A stretch of 64,000 nt of DNA, taken from positions 394,276 through 458,275 of the forward strand of contig CAJJDN010000043.1 in assembly GCA_905182985.1 (NCBI GenBank). The letters are read 5' to 3'. Under the pieces are notes generated by a model, which saw only the letters and a list, made by a program, of their open reading frames with translations, did no database searches and was not told the DNA's origin. The translations under genes and the position numbers were made by a program. Below, one piece after another: positions 12,432 to 24,148 of the stretch (position 1 is the stretch's first letter; the number at the start of each line of letters is the position of its first letter). Origin of the DNA: Paramecium sonneborni (Eukaryota; Ciliophora; Oligohymenophorea; Peniculida; Parameciidae).

Positions 12432-13720
12432 ATGAATCATCTTGAAAGATTATTGCATTAATAAGGGAAGAAAGTAAAGTTGTAAGGATAAGAATTAGAT
12501 GATATTAATAAAAGACATTAAGAATTATAAACAAAATTAACTTAAGAGGAGGAGAAAAATAAAATATTGTAATCAGATGTAGATAAATTAACATAAATTT
12601 AAAATGAATTGAGAAGACAGATTTAATTTTTGGAAGCATAAAGAGATAATTTATTAGAATAACTAAAATCATTGCATGAATATAATTTTTCAATGTTTAA
12701 TCTATAGTAAAAAATAAATCAAATATTTATAGGCATAATCATTAATTCAATAAAATGAGAACAGTTTAATAGTTAAATTTAACATAAAATGAATTATAAA
12801 AATCATAACAGCAAATATTAAAAATATAAAGTGAAAATGCAGAGTTGAGAAGTAAAGTTTAGGAATTAATGATAAATAATTAATCTTTAAATGAATAAAT
12901 AGAAGTGTATCCAAAATAAATTGAAAATCTTAGATAAAAATATATATAATTATTGTCTGAAAGAGATTTACAAATATTGTAATTAGATGAGAAAATAGAA
13001 TTATTAAAGAAAGAGAAATAAATAAAAGAAGAAAAAAATTAGAAAATAGAATTTGAAGTATCTGATATTACAGAAGATACAGATTCCAATTAGCATGGAA
13101 ATTAATATTAATAAATAATGATGGATTAAGCTGAAATAATAAAGACTATGAAAATATAGGATGAAGAAAAACAGAAAACTATCTTATATCTTAATGAATA
13201 AGTTACATTATTATAAATTGAAAATTCAAAATAAAAATAATAATATACAAGTTAATAGATAATTAAACTTTATCCTTAAGAAATTTAAATATAAATTCGT
13301 CGTATTTAACAACTTAGAAGTTTTCTACCTTAATTTACAACTAAGATTGCAATAATATAAATGAAATAATAAGAAATTAATCTGTTAAGATAATAAAATT
13401 AAGATTTGGAGATGAAATGTTAATAACAATAATAGGAATTAACTAAATATTAATAAAAATATTAAAAAAAAGAAAAAAAATTTAGTGATATATAAGATTA
13501 ATTTACAAATGTTTTATAAGAGAATTGGAAATTAAAAGAGAGACTTATAGATATATTATAAAATGAAGAATAAGTTGAGTAATTTTTATAGAATTTGTCT
13601 AAAGAATTGAATTTTGAAGAATATCCTTTTGAAAGTTTGGATGAATTATTAAAAAGTTATAATAAGATAAAAAGTAAATTGCTGAATTAATCAGAATAGA
13701 AGCATATTAGTCTTCTTTGA
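12432..13720 (+). CDS. long coiled-coil protein
   Basis: About 420 residues, nearly all predicted alpha-helical coiled coil, rich in Gln, Glu, Lys and Leu with regular hydrophobic spacing. One intron (12707-12732, 26 nt) joins the first 90 residues to the rest. There is no signal peptide, membrane segment or catalytic motif. The C-terminal 80 residues (ENWKLKERLIDIL onward) are less glutamine-rich and may fold separately. Stop TGA is at 13718-13720. It is followed after 143 bp by another low-complexity gene on the same strand. Such proteins in ciliates are often cytoskeletal or basal-body components, but no specific family is recognised. Confidence 0.75.
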
Positions 13721-13863
13721 TTATAAAATTATATAAAATAATAAATTTTAATTTAGGATAATTAATAATTATTAGTGAAGTATGATAATAAATTTGTCAT
13801 AATCATAAACATAATTACATACATAAACATATAATAATATATATATATAATAAAAGAAAAAAA

Positions 13864-15026
13864 ATGAAAAATTTTCTTGAGAAATACATAGGCAATGATT
13901 ATAGTATTCGAATGAATAATATATCATAGAACCATGGTATATAGATAAAAAGATATTAATTAGAATATCAATTAAACCAATATAAATGTTCTTCTCCAGT
14001 AATATTTGGAAATAGATTTGCATCACCTTCTCCATTTAGATCAGTTACTCCAATTTAAGGATAATTATCTCCAGTTAATCAATCTAGAAGAGAGAGTGCA
14101 TTTTCAAGGAACTCTGATAACTATGATTTTTCAGTTAAAGAAAAATCAAAAATTATAAATAACCCAATAATTCAACAGTATCTGAAACAGCAAGAATATT
14201 AAGATGAATAAGAATGCAATATAGATTATTTTTTTGATAAAGAATAAATAATTATTGAAGAATAAGAACTTTTACATGCAAAGCTTAGAATGATTAGAGA
14301 TGATTTAAACTTTAAAATATAACAATTAGAAGATTGTAATTAATTATCTAAGTTTTAAGAGAATACCTTCGAGAAAGATAATCAATTCTTTAAAATTTAT
14401 TAATTTCAATAAAGGAAGAGAAAGATAGATTCAATGAGCTATCTAAATAAAAGAAGAGAAAAAATAAATAAATTGAATTACATGCAAGAACTGATTCAAT
14501 TCATAAATAAGATTCTAAAAATGATTCATAACCAATTTAATAAGAAATATAGAGAGCAGTTAGTTAAATGAAAGAATAAAGAGTAGATTCTAAACTTGAA
14601 AAAAGAGATTGTTTTGATATTAGACGAGATTCTCGTTATGAATCTATTAATGATTATAGTTCTCATCATCATCGAAGAGAATCATCTTATAAAACAACTA
14701 AATTAAGAGAATCTAGAGTAAAAAGAGAAGAATCTATTAAATGTGATTCTATTAAAGATGATTAACCTTTAAAGAGTGCATTAAAAAAGAAAGATTCAAA
14801 TAGATAAACTTAAAATTGTTAAGATGATTCTTCAGATGATTGGAAATTTATTAAACAAGCTAAAAATAATTTAGAAAAATAAAAAACATAATTAGATGAC
14901 AAATAATCTCCAAATAAAGTTAGATTTGTTAATTAAGAGAAATCATCAAAAAAATAATAATAAGAAAAGATTATTAAATAAAAATATTTAAATGATATAG
15001 ATATATTTTTAAAATGTAGATATTGA
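13864..15026 (+). CDS. hypothetical serine- and charge-rich protein with coiled coil
   Basis: About 380 residues. The N-terminal half contains short Ser-Pro motifs (SPSPFRSVTP, QLSPVN), typical of disordered phosphorylated regions. A coiled-coil segment (about 14250-14500) follows, then a His/Arg/Ser-rich disordered tail. The frame requires one small intron near 14338, beginning GTAATTAATT; its 3' end is ambiguous. Near the C-terminus are an LKSALKKKD stretch (about 14775) and a KVRFVN stretch (about 14917), which resemble a SILK-like and an RVxF-type protein phosphatase 1 docking motif. Stop TGA is at 15024-15026, only 45 bp from the stop of the converging channel gene. No enzyme domain is seen. 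Confidence 0.65.
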
Positions 15027-15071
15027 TTTTATTTGTAAATTATAAAAAAGACTTTAATTGTTTTTTTTTAA

Positions 15072-17985
15072 TCATAATTAAAATTAGTTTTTCTTGATAC
15101 CTGATGGTTTAAGTACTCTTCTGGAAGCTGAAGCAAGAATTAATCTCATTCCACAAGCTAATTTAGCTACTTTATAATAAAAAGTATATTTAAATGCTTT
15201 TTTCAAATTGCTTATATAGATTGAAGAAATCTTAGATTTTTATTTATTCAAATTTAATATTACACTTTAAACATTACTTTGTGGCATGTAATTTTAAAAT
15301 TAAAATAATTTATCAATATCTAAATTAAAAGTTTTATTTGAATGTTTATTATTATCCTCAATTTCAATAATAGCATTAGATGATAATCCTTATTTTGAAG
15401 ATTTTTACTATATAAGTTATGCACTAACATTATCTGTATTTGTATTGCTTGATTCTTTATAAAAAGCAATAGACATTCTTCTTTTATCTTTATTTTCTAT
15501 ATGTTAATTTGATTATTAAGTTGTGGCAAATTTTCCTGTTAAATTTTTTGATTGTCTTCTCTAATTTAATTTTGACAAAACATTTGTGTCTTAGATTCTA
15601 TCTTATTTAATATCAGGTGATTATTCACTTAATGATTACATTTCAGGAGTTTCAGTTTTAAAATCACTCTATCTTCTAGTAGTATATTTTTTAGTTCCAC
15701 TAATTATAGTTTAAGTTTCATTTTAATTAGAAACCACCAATTCTTCTTATTAAAATTAAACAATAGTATTTATAATACCCTAAATAATTATAATAATTAA
15801 TTACATTTATTTAATTTAGAACTTTTAATTTCTATCTATCATTTCTTCTGATAAGTTTTCTTTATTATATAGTGAATCCCTCTCTTTTTATTAAAGCTTC
15901 TAAGTTAGGTTTATAAGAAATTAAGAAACAATCACTATTCATGTGATCATCATTATTGCATAAATTACATTTATTACCTATCAAACTATAATCAGATAAA
16001 TATATAAGTTGATCTTTCATTTATTAAAATAGTTCTTTATCTTTTTAATTATTCTGAAGTACTTTTACAAAGTCTAATCTAGATATTTTATATAGTTAAG
16101 TAAATTAAGAGCTTATTATCATAAATTTAGAATCAAATCCACTTATAAATTAATATTCTCCAAAACTCTATCCTTAATTAAAAGTCTATACAATTTTTTG
16201 AGTTCTTATTTCTACTAATTTTACTTAACCTGAATCTATATAAAAACTAATTAATAAATAAATTATATTTACATATGAAAATCTTTATGTCTCTCTTCTG
16301 GATTATAAATCACATCATTTGGAATATAATTAATTTATTCAATTTATGATGTTATTTAATTTATTGTTGTTTTTGAAAAATTATCGTATAAAATCTTCAT
16401 ATTCTTTATGATTCTTGCTTATATATTGAAATTAACCTCGTTTTTCAATCCTGTAGGTAAATTGTCTAATATTTAATGAGCCTTTAAATATAAAATAATT
16501 TATTACTTCAACTTGATTACTTTTACTTTCTTAATCTACTTAATTTTTTAAATAATTTCTAACTCTATTCTATATAGAATCATCAACTAAATTATTCTTC
16601 ATAAATGTATTGATAAGTATTAATTATCTTCTATTAAATTGTAAATAGATAATATTTACTTATATTAATTTTTATGATCATAAAAGTTTTTAATGATCAT
16701 TCCAATAGAATTAACAGAATAGGCAAACACAAAACTACTGATAAACATTGTAAAATTAGAAAATACTATTTCTATTGGATTTGCTGCTGTTATATCTCCA
16801 TATCCTACTGTTACCATTGTCATTGTTGCCCAATATATTGCATAATCATATTTAATCCAATGAGATTCATCTTATAAAGAATATTTACTTAACCATGATA
16901 ATAAATTTAAATCTTCACTTACAATAGCTAAATAATGCCATAAACATCCAATTATATGTATAAAATAATATAAAGAGATTATTAAAAATATTAGATCTAA
17001 AATTTCACTTAAACGACTACTTAAATAAAGACAATCAACAAAATTATTAATCTTTGTATAAACTGTAAATATTGTTATAATTATTTAAATTACTGATAAA
17101 CATTATGCTATCTAAAAATGATCTACACCCTAATACATTATTAACCAGATTATGAAATTAACAAGATCATTAACCATTTAAAATCTAAGATAATTTTAAA
17201 TGATTCTTTTTCTCCCCACAATCAGCTAATTTATTTAATTTCAATGTTATACTTCTCCTTGCACTAAAATCGCTTTGTTATTTGCAATTAAACCATCAAT
17301 AAATAAATATATAAACACTATTTCTATAATTCTTTATATTTCTTAACTTTTTTATAATTAAAATGAAGCAATAAAAGGAGATAGCCATAACATAAAAAAA
17401 CTACACAAAATACTAAATAAACTCCATATTTTAACAAATCTATCTTAAGGTAAAAATACTGGAAACAATAACAATTATTCTAATTTACTTAAAGTTTAAT
17501 TTTTTTTAGTTCTTTTATCCTCTAATAATGAATCATCAAAAAATAAATTATTAAGTAAATTTTTTTTTTCTTCCATCATTTATTTTGTTAATATATGAGC
17601 ATTTGATAACAACCTTTCTTTAAATCTTAAGAGCATTTATTTGCCAAATACTTACTTTAATTATCCTCCATCATTTTAATTATTCTCATTTCTAAATTGA
17701 CTACGAGTGTTTTGAAATTTCTTATTAACTGATTACTAATTTTATTAATAGGAATACATCAAACTTAATTTAAAAAAGTTATGAATTGTTTTTCACTAAT
17801 TTATTTTTATTAATCATAGTCTCTTATTTTAATGATCTCATACTTTCCATATTACTGATTTCTGATTAAAATTAAACATCTGAATTTGAACCAACTTTAG
17901 GATCTACTTAAGGAGTTGCACCATCTAAAATGAATCTTGGAGAAGTAAAATCTTTGATGTCTTGCTCAAAACAATAACTTGACAT
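15072..17985 (-). CDS. voltage/cyclic-nucleotide-type K+ channel (CNG/EAG-like)
   Basis: A six-transmembrane potassium channel. The reverse strand gives a disordered N-terminus starting at ATG 17985 and hydrophobic segments S1-S5 between about 17400 and 16880. The pore has the selectivity filter in TMVTVGYGDIT (about 16800) and is followed by S6 (FSNFTMFISSFVFAYS). A cyclic nucleotide-binding domain with GQSFGE lies at about 16170, and a serine-rich tail reaches TGA at 15074-15072. After the binding domain lies a CCHC-spaced motif, C-x2-C-x4-H-x4-C (15928-15970). Several short introns are needed. The next gene on the same strand is a paralogue. In Paramecium such K+ channels set membrane potential and ciliary beating; that role is known for the family and is inferred here. 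Confidence 0.87.
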
Positions 17986-18476
17986 CTATAAATTTAATTA
18001 TTAGAATAATCTCTAAATATAAATTTTTCATATTCTAAATTATATTAATTTTACAAAAACTTTTTATGCAATTCTATAATCATTGAAGATTTAATATAAT
18101 CTGTAATTTTTATATTCAATATTACTATATACATATTATTTATTTAACTACAATTTTAATTATTTATTTATTTAGTATATTATAAAATAATATATCAATT
18201 TTCAGGCAAATCATTTCTTATTTTCTAATTACTTAAATTAGTTTTCTTTTAATAAAGAAAAAATCTAAGTTCAGTCTAGTTTTTTTATTTAAATAAATAA
18301 ATAGATTGATATTTAAATAAATAAGATAAAATTAATCAATAATTACTGAAAAGATTTAATGATTTCATTTTATATATTATGTTAATAATCTTGATATGAT
18401 GAAAATGTAATAAATGTAATAAATTTAAATTATATTCTTTAATCATCTTGATTAAAAATGTAATATAAAAATAATA
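17986..18476. other. spacer between the two channel genes
   Basis: About 490 bp of AT-rich sequence between the start of the left channel gene and the stop of the right one. It must hold the promoter of the left gene and the 3' UTR of the right one. I see no ORF, hairpin or repeat worth naming. Confidence 0.5.
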
Positions 18477-21251
18477 TCAATTTTGACTATTTACTCGATA
18501 AATTGATTTTTTGAAAGCATTTGGTAAAGGTTCTTTTTGTATAAATATAAACCGATATTTATTAGTAGAAAAGTAAATTTTGTAAAGTTTTTATAATTTT
18601 TATTAATTTTAGTAAGAATTAAGAACATTTTGTACATTATTTTATGGGAAGTATATTTGAAATGTTTCCATTTTATCTAATTCAAAATTAAATGAATGGA
18701 AAGATTGTATATGTTCCAATTGATTAAATATGTGATTACTTTTAGTTTAAGAATTATTGGATGAATTCATAGCTTATTATTATTAATCATTAATTTAAAG
18801 ATATTGTTAATTATTATTAAGTTTTTTAGATTGTTCTTAAGAGGAATTAAACAAAGATTTTCGATTTTATTTATTTGTAAGATTATCACTACTGTATCTA
18901 TTTGATTTTTAGATAGACTCTAAATTAATAATAAAATTTACTTTTTTCTTCCAAATATGGTTATTCTGAATTAGTAATCCATAAGGAAATTCTTTTTTTT
19001 ATATGTTATGTAGCTTCATCATTTAATAAAAGATTTTGATGTTCACTTTCAAGAATACTTGAATTTTATTTATCACAAGAATCAATAGAAATATTTGAAT
19101 GATTTTATTGTAGAGTTTTATTAGGAGGTTCATGATCTTCATGATTATTAAAAATTCTTTAGAATCTTAAATTTTTGCGTTTGAATTATGATCTATCTTG
19201 ATTAGATTTGAATAATTATTTTTTAATAATAAATTCTGTATCAGGTCGATAAGTAAGATAATGACATTAATTGATAAGATGATCTCCTTAACAAGCAGCA
19301 CATTTTATAGATAAATTGTGATAATGAAATAAAATCCTATCTCTCATTTCACAATATCTTTAAAAATCAATAGAATTTTCAGCAATAATATCAAGAAAGG
19401 TGTCTCTACTCATTCTATAAATTGAACTAAAAGTTGTACTTATTGCTTTAGTTTATCTTTTACAAGAAGTAAGAAATTCAAATTCTCCAAAGCATTAACC
19501 TTTAGAACATTTTTGAATAATTTTATTAGTTTTATTATCAATAAGATTGATTTCACCTTTTTAAATTATGTAGATTGAATTTTCATCAATTGAATTTGAT
19601 TAAAAAATAATTTCTCTAGGAGTGTATTATTAGATATTCATTCTACAAGCTATTTAATGAATAGTAGAAGGTTAAAAATTTTTAGTAAAGAAGTCAACAC
19701 ATGTGATTGCTCTAATTTAAACATCTTCTAATAATTCTTATTTTAGATTATATGATAACTTTTCAACAATTGAATTGATTTCTTATTTATTTCCTTTTAC
19801 TTATTATTCATAATAATATTTTAAATAATTCCTTGCTCTACTTTATAATTATAAAGAAACTTCATTTGAATTCATATATTGATTAATTAATAGTAGATTT
19901 CTTTTATAGGATTATTTTTGTAAATCAATATTAGAGAATATTACTCCTATAGCATTAATAGAAAATGCAAACACTACACTAGCAAAGAAAATCATAATTA
20001 TAGCACAAATAATTTCATAGATATTTTATGGAGTTATATCACCATATCCAACAGTTACCATTGTAGCAGTTGCCCAATAAAATGAATAACCATATTTATG
20101 AAATACTTCAGAAGATTATAAATTTTGTTGTTAAATCCATGAATTTGAAAAGGAAGATTAACTCATGTTACCAACATAATACCAGATGCAAGCCATAAAA
20201 TGAGCAAAATAAAAAATCAAAATGATTAATTAAGATAAACTGACAAATTCAGTAAAATTGGATTAAATTGCAAACATTTCACCATATCTATTAATAGTTT
20301 TTTTAAGTTTTATGAAATTTAAAGTAAATTGGATTAAAACAATAATTTCAGGAAAGAAATAAATAGTAATTGGATCACTTGCAATTACAAAAGTAAGAGT
20401 AATCATATAGATAGTATCTTCATATAATTCATAAATTATGTAATGTTTTATTATCTTTAATCTATCATATACAATTTGTCCTTAATCAATCATACCTCTA
20501 TTTAATTTGATTAATAAATCTACTCCAAATAAGTAGATTAACATTCTTTCAATTTAATTCATAGTATATGTTTTAGGTGGATCAAAGGATATTTTGAATG
20601 GTACCCACCACAATAAGAACATAATTTAAATTAATCTTAAGAATTACCAAAACATATAAAATTTTCCTGTTGGATTAATTATTGGTATTTTTTAATGTTA
20701 TTGAACATTTTCAATACTTTTTAATAATTCAAGTTGACCTTAATCGAATCTTGTTTCTTATTATGAATTTTTTTAATGATGATGATTTTTATGGATAAAA
20801 TGTTCTTCTAAAAAACAAGTTAATTATGGATTTGGATTACGAGGATAGATATGTGCATTTAGAAATAATCTATCTTTAAACTTTTTCAATTAATTTTTCT
20901 ATTTAATTAATTACATAATCTTGCTACCTCTTGCATTTTAAATTCTATCCTATGGAAATTAAGAAGGTGTCTTAATAATAATATTATGATGATTGATTTA
21001 CATAATAATTTGATGTTTTTTTTAGATTAGCTCTGGCTTATCTAATTTATTTGTCTTATGCAATTTCTTCATTGGATTTCTCATAGATAGGACTAAAGTC
21101 TTGACTATTATGTTTATTCTTTTGAATATGGTGAGAGTTAATATGAATTAATTAAGGTTAAAATTAATCTGAATATCTTGAAGAACCTATACTAATAATC
21201 AATTGAACTTTAACTTATGTTGATTGATCTTGCCGATTCTTGTTAATCCAT
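18477..21251 (-). CDS. voltage/cyclic-nucleotide-type K+ channel (CNG/EAG-like), second copy
   Basis: Paralogue of the gene at 15072-17985. ATG at 21251 starts a short first exon. A 28-nt intron (GTTAAAG...TATAG) and a 31-nt intron (GTAAATC...TTAAG) join it to the main frame, and splicing both is needed for one protein. The order is a disordered N-terminus, six membrane segments, a pore with TMVTVGYGDITP (about 20060), a cyclic nucleotide-binding domain with GQCFGEFEF (about 19490), a C-x2-C-x3-H-x4-C motif in CAACQGDHLINQC (19261-19305), and a long Ser/Asn/Gln-rich tail. A further 22-nt intron near 18930 extends the tail to TGA at 18479-18477. The start codon is only 37 bp from the start of the divergent PAXX-like gene. 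Confidence 0.87.
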
Positions 21252-21288
21252 AAAAAATTAATAGCAATTATATAATTAATTATTTTAT
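21252..21288. promoter_or_regulatory. 37-bp divergent promoter region
   Basis: Only 37 bases separate the ATG of the K+ channel gene (minus strand) from the ATG of the PAXX-like gene (plus strand). The bases are A and T apart from two G/C positions in AGCAAT. Both 5' UTRs and any core promoter must fit here or overlap the coding exons. Placement depends on the channel's first exon, which is supported by two consensus introns. If the channel instead began at an internal Met (21084), the spacer would be 204 bp. Confidence 0.5.
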
Positions 21289-21936
21289 ATGTCTGGCAAT
21301 ATTAAAGAAGCCTTCTTAAAATTAGATCATTTTTACACTTCATACAAGAAAGACAATACTAAGTATTTATTTTTAATGACTTATGAACATGGAATAAATA
21401 CACCAGCTATATTACTTAGAGTTTATGATGGTCAAACCATATGGATATAATAGATTCTTGAAACATAAATAGAAGAAATGAGATCTAAAAGTGAAATTAA
21501 AGGAACAATCAATTCATTTATAGATATGATCTAATAAGCTTTAGAAAATAATCAATACTAATTGATAGTTAATAATTTAAATCTAAACATCATATTTGAA
21601 TTCTAATTAACTCATGGTGTTTTCATCAAGAGTAACTTAAATTTAGGTGCAGGTTTAAATATCGAAGATAAAGATACAATTGAAGTATCTAAAGATTTTA
21701 CAATGGATTTATATGAATCTATGAAACATAAATTTATTTCATTGAAAAATCAAAAAGAATCAGAAATTGCTTAAGTTAAACAATAAGTTAATGCATCTAA
21801 AGATAAAGAAATTCCAAAAGTCTTTTCATAATTATAGGAAGTGAAAGAGGAACCTCCTAAAAAGAGAATTGTTAATGGAGATATTGTTATGCCTAATAAA
21901 AAGAAAAGAAAAGCTATTGGTGCTCGTTTTGAATGA
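21289..21936 (+). CDS. PAXX-like DNA end-joining factor (XRCC4/XLF/PAXX superfamily), putative
   Basis: An intronless gene of 215 codons. The first 115 residues alternate hydrophobic strands and contain YLFLMTYEHG and an ILLRVYDGQTIW strand-turn-strand, the pattern of the XRCC4-type head domain. A helix of about 60 residues follows (DLYESMKHKFISLKNQKES), fitting the dimerising coiled coil. A basic linker leads to the C-terminus, GDIVMPNKKKRKAIGARF. That tail matches the conserved PAXX C-terminal Ku-binding signature in spacing: Gly, hydrophobic pair, (N/M)P, Lys cluster, Gly, terminal Phe. Total length is also that of PAXX (about 200 aa), shorter than XRCC4 or XLF. PAXX stabilises Ku at DNA breaks during non-homologous end joining. 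Paramecium closes its programmed DNA excisions by this pathway, so a role there is a reasonable inference. XRCC4 remains an alternative. Stop TGA is at 21934-21936. Confidence 0.55.
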
Positions 21937-22640
21937 TCAATCATATAATTTGTGTTATAATCATTATCAATAATATTAAAAATATTTTTATAGTCTTCTA
22001 GTTCTTCATCATATATTTATTAATTATTAGTTGATTATCAACATTTGTTTGTATCCTCTATGTCTTAATAAATTTTAATCTACCAATACCTTATTTTAAT
22101 AAATATATATATATAATTCTCATTTATTACATCTTATATATTTTAGTTTATATATTAAATTCAAACATTATATTCCAAAAAATTAATTTTAGAAAACAAA
22201 ATCTTATTTTTTTATAATAAATTCTAGTTATTTATTTTTTATAATATATTAATTTAGAAATGAATCTATCTCTTATATTATGATATATACTCCTCTATAA
22301 TCTAATTAATCAAAATATTAAAGATTGTTTTTTTACCATTTTTAGAAATTAAAGATGTTATTTAATAATTTGTTGAAATTTTTGATATTATTATTTAAGT
22401 TTTAGTATTTATTTTTTAAATTTCTTATTTTAATTGAGTTGATTGATTTATTTAAATTTTCTTTAGAGTTTTAAATATTTTTTATTGTTGTAATATTTGA
22501 TATAATTAATTAGTGTTAATATTAAGAAGAAAATAAAATAAGGAATTAAGGTAATATGTAATGAATGGTTAATTTGAGTAGTTTAAATGGGATTAAAAAT
22601 AATTGATTCTTAAATAAAAAAATATAAAATTTAACTGTTA
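21937..22640. other. AT-rich spacer with a weak minus-strand coding-like fragment
   Basis: About 700 bp between two plus-strand genes. On the minus strand at about 21940-22100 a frame reads YDEELEDYKNIFNIID and similar acidic stretches, but it is interrupted by a TGA and has no start or domain. It may be a relic or chance. The rest (22130-22640) is T-rich low-complexity sequence with no convincing frame on either strand. Confidence 0.4.
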
Positions 22641-23353
22641 ATGAGATCTACCTATTCTCCTGTATATTTATGATTTAATAATAATAGATAAGATCATCTC
22701 CTTGTAAATTTGATATTCCAATAACAAAATGTACAGAAATTCAATAGAGATTGGATTATCAAACATGGAGTGATGTTAAAAAAGGTATTCGTGAAAAGGT
22801 TTAATAAAGAGTATAAGGATTTGAGAATTAGAAATTTATATAGAAGAGTGATTTATTGTACAATTTTAAGAATTAGGATTAAAAATTATAATGTTAAGGA
22901 TTGGCATTACGTTAATCAACAACATATGCAAAGAATCATTTAGAAAATAAATTTCCAAAATAAGAATCTCCAATAAAGATGGGTTTGAGTCATGCAATAT
23001 ATTCTCCAAGTTAGAAACAATGTAATCCAGTAGATGAAATAAAAAGAAGTAATATATATCCATCTTCATTTGGATCGTTTACTGAGAAGGATAATTATAA
23101 AACATATTCATGTAAAAGAGATTTAATGAGTTCATTTAAATCAAGTTCTGATGTGATTGATTTTTCTAGAAAGAGTAAACCAATTACAGATAGAGTTTCT
23201 TTAACAGAAATAATAAAGATTTCTAATCATTTATCAGATCTATAATAAACAGAGATATCATCATTAAGTAATGGTTATCTTTCAGAATTAGTAGGATTAT
23301 AATAAAATATAAACAAACTAATAAAAAATGCAAATAGTAAATCATACAAATGA
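22641..23353 (+). CDS. hypothetical serine-rich protein
   Basis: About 228 residues. ATG at 22641 starts a seven-codon first exon ending in a Ser-Pro motif; a 26-nt intron (22662-22687) leads to the second exon. The protein is basic, serine-rich and mostly disordered, with repeated short SP motifs (YSPIRSSP, ESPIKM, IYSPSQ). A C-terminal helix (LTEIIKISNHLSDLQQ and on) could form a coiled coil. No domain, signal peptide or membrane segment is visible. Stop TGA is at 23351-23353. The family is not recognised; it looks like a phosphoregulated or cytoskeleton-associated protein. Confidence 0.65.
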
Positions 23354-23394
23354 ATTATCTATATAAATAATTTTATTTTATTTTAAAAAAGACG

Positions 23395-24037
23395 TCTCAA
23401 ATATTTAAAGATCTTTTACTAGATTAAGAAATTAATTGTTTAATTGGTACTAATGTTTTTCTTTAATTTGTAAAAATTTCTCTTTAATTGGCATATTTTA
23501 AAGCTCCTTTATTTAAATCTTATGCATCTTATAATACAGATTTATATCCATAATTTAAAGATTATATTATTGAATATTTGAAACATGTTTTTGAAGAGAA
23601 TCTACCATATATTGCAATTATAGGTTTTAAATATATAAAAGATATAAATTTAAATTAGGTATTGCAGGACCAATCAAAAATAATTCCACTTTGATAATAC
23701 TAAATGGTCTTAAGTTGATGGAAATTTTATAGGATAAACACTTAATATCAAACCATTTCTATTAATTATTGATTTCTAAGCACTGGCTATTGATTTGGTA
23801 ACATTTCTATTGGAGTTGCTAATTACATTATTAATAACCCATTAGTTAATTTTTTAGTATTTCTTTTCTTTAGTTATATTATTTTAGTAAGACTATGTTA
23901 AATATAGACCACATTTAAATGAAATTTTTGATCAGATGCCAATCTATGTAATTAAATAAGCTTCTTTAGGATTAGAAGGAGCTTTTTAAGCAGCTTTTAG
24001 GTTGTTAGAGTAAAATGATTATCATAAAGATATTTGA
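23395..24037 (+). pseudogene. glucokinase relic
   Basis: Fragments of a bacterial-type glucokinase, the enzyme that phosphorylates glucose at C6. An N-terminal piece reads LIGTNVFLQFVKIS and FKAPLFKSYAS (about 23435-23530). Then comes IIGIAGPI (about 23650), a frameshifted piece with LIIDFQALAI in place of the catalytic INDF block (about 23760), and a C-terminal piece FDQMPIYVIKQASLGLEGA (about 23920-24010) ending at TGA 24035-24037. It has no start codon and an unexplained 1-2-nt frameshift near 23695. The middle of the enzyme, including the GPGTG nucleotide-binding loop and the catalytic/zinc region, is missing. These breaks are not fixed by any short intron, so I call it a decayed copy. 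Confidence 0.65.
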
Positions 24038-24148
24038 TAAGTATTTATTATATCTATAGATCATTAAAAGAACATTTAAAATAATTAAATTCTCTTTGTT
24101 AAATAAAAATATTATAAATATTTATGTCTAATAATTTATAATTAAATT

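Noticed and set aside
13772..14035. Minus-strand ORF of 87 codons
   Set aside because: Shadow of the serine-rich plus-strand gene; composition is only hydrophobic A/T noise.
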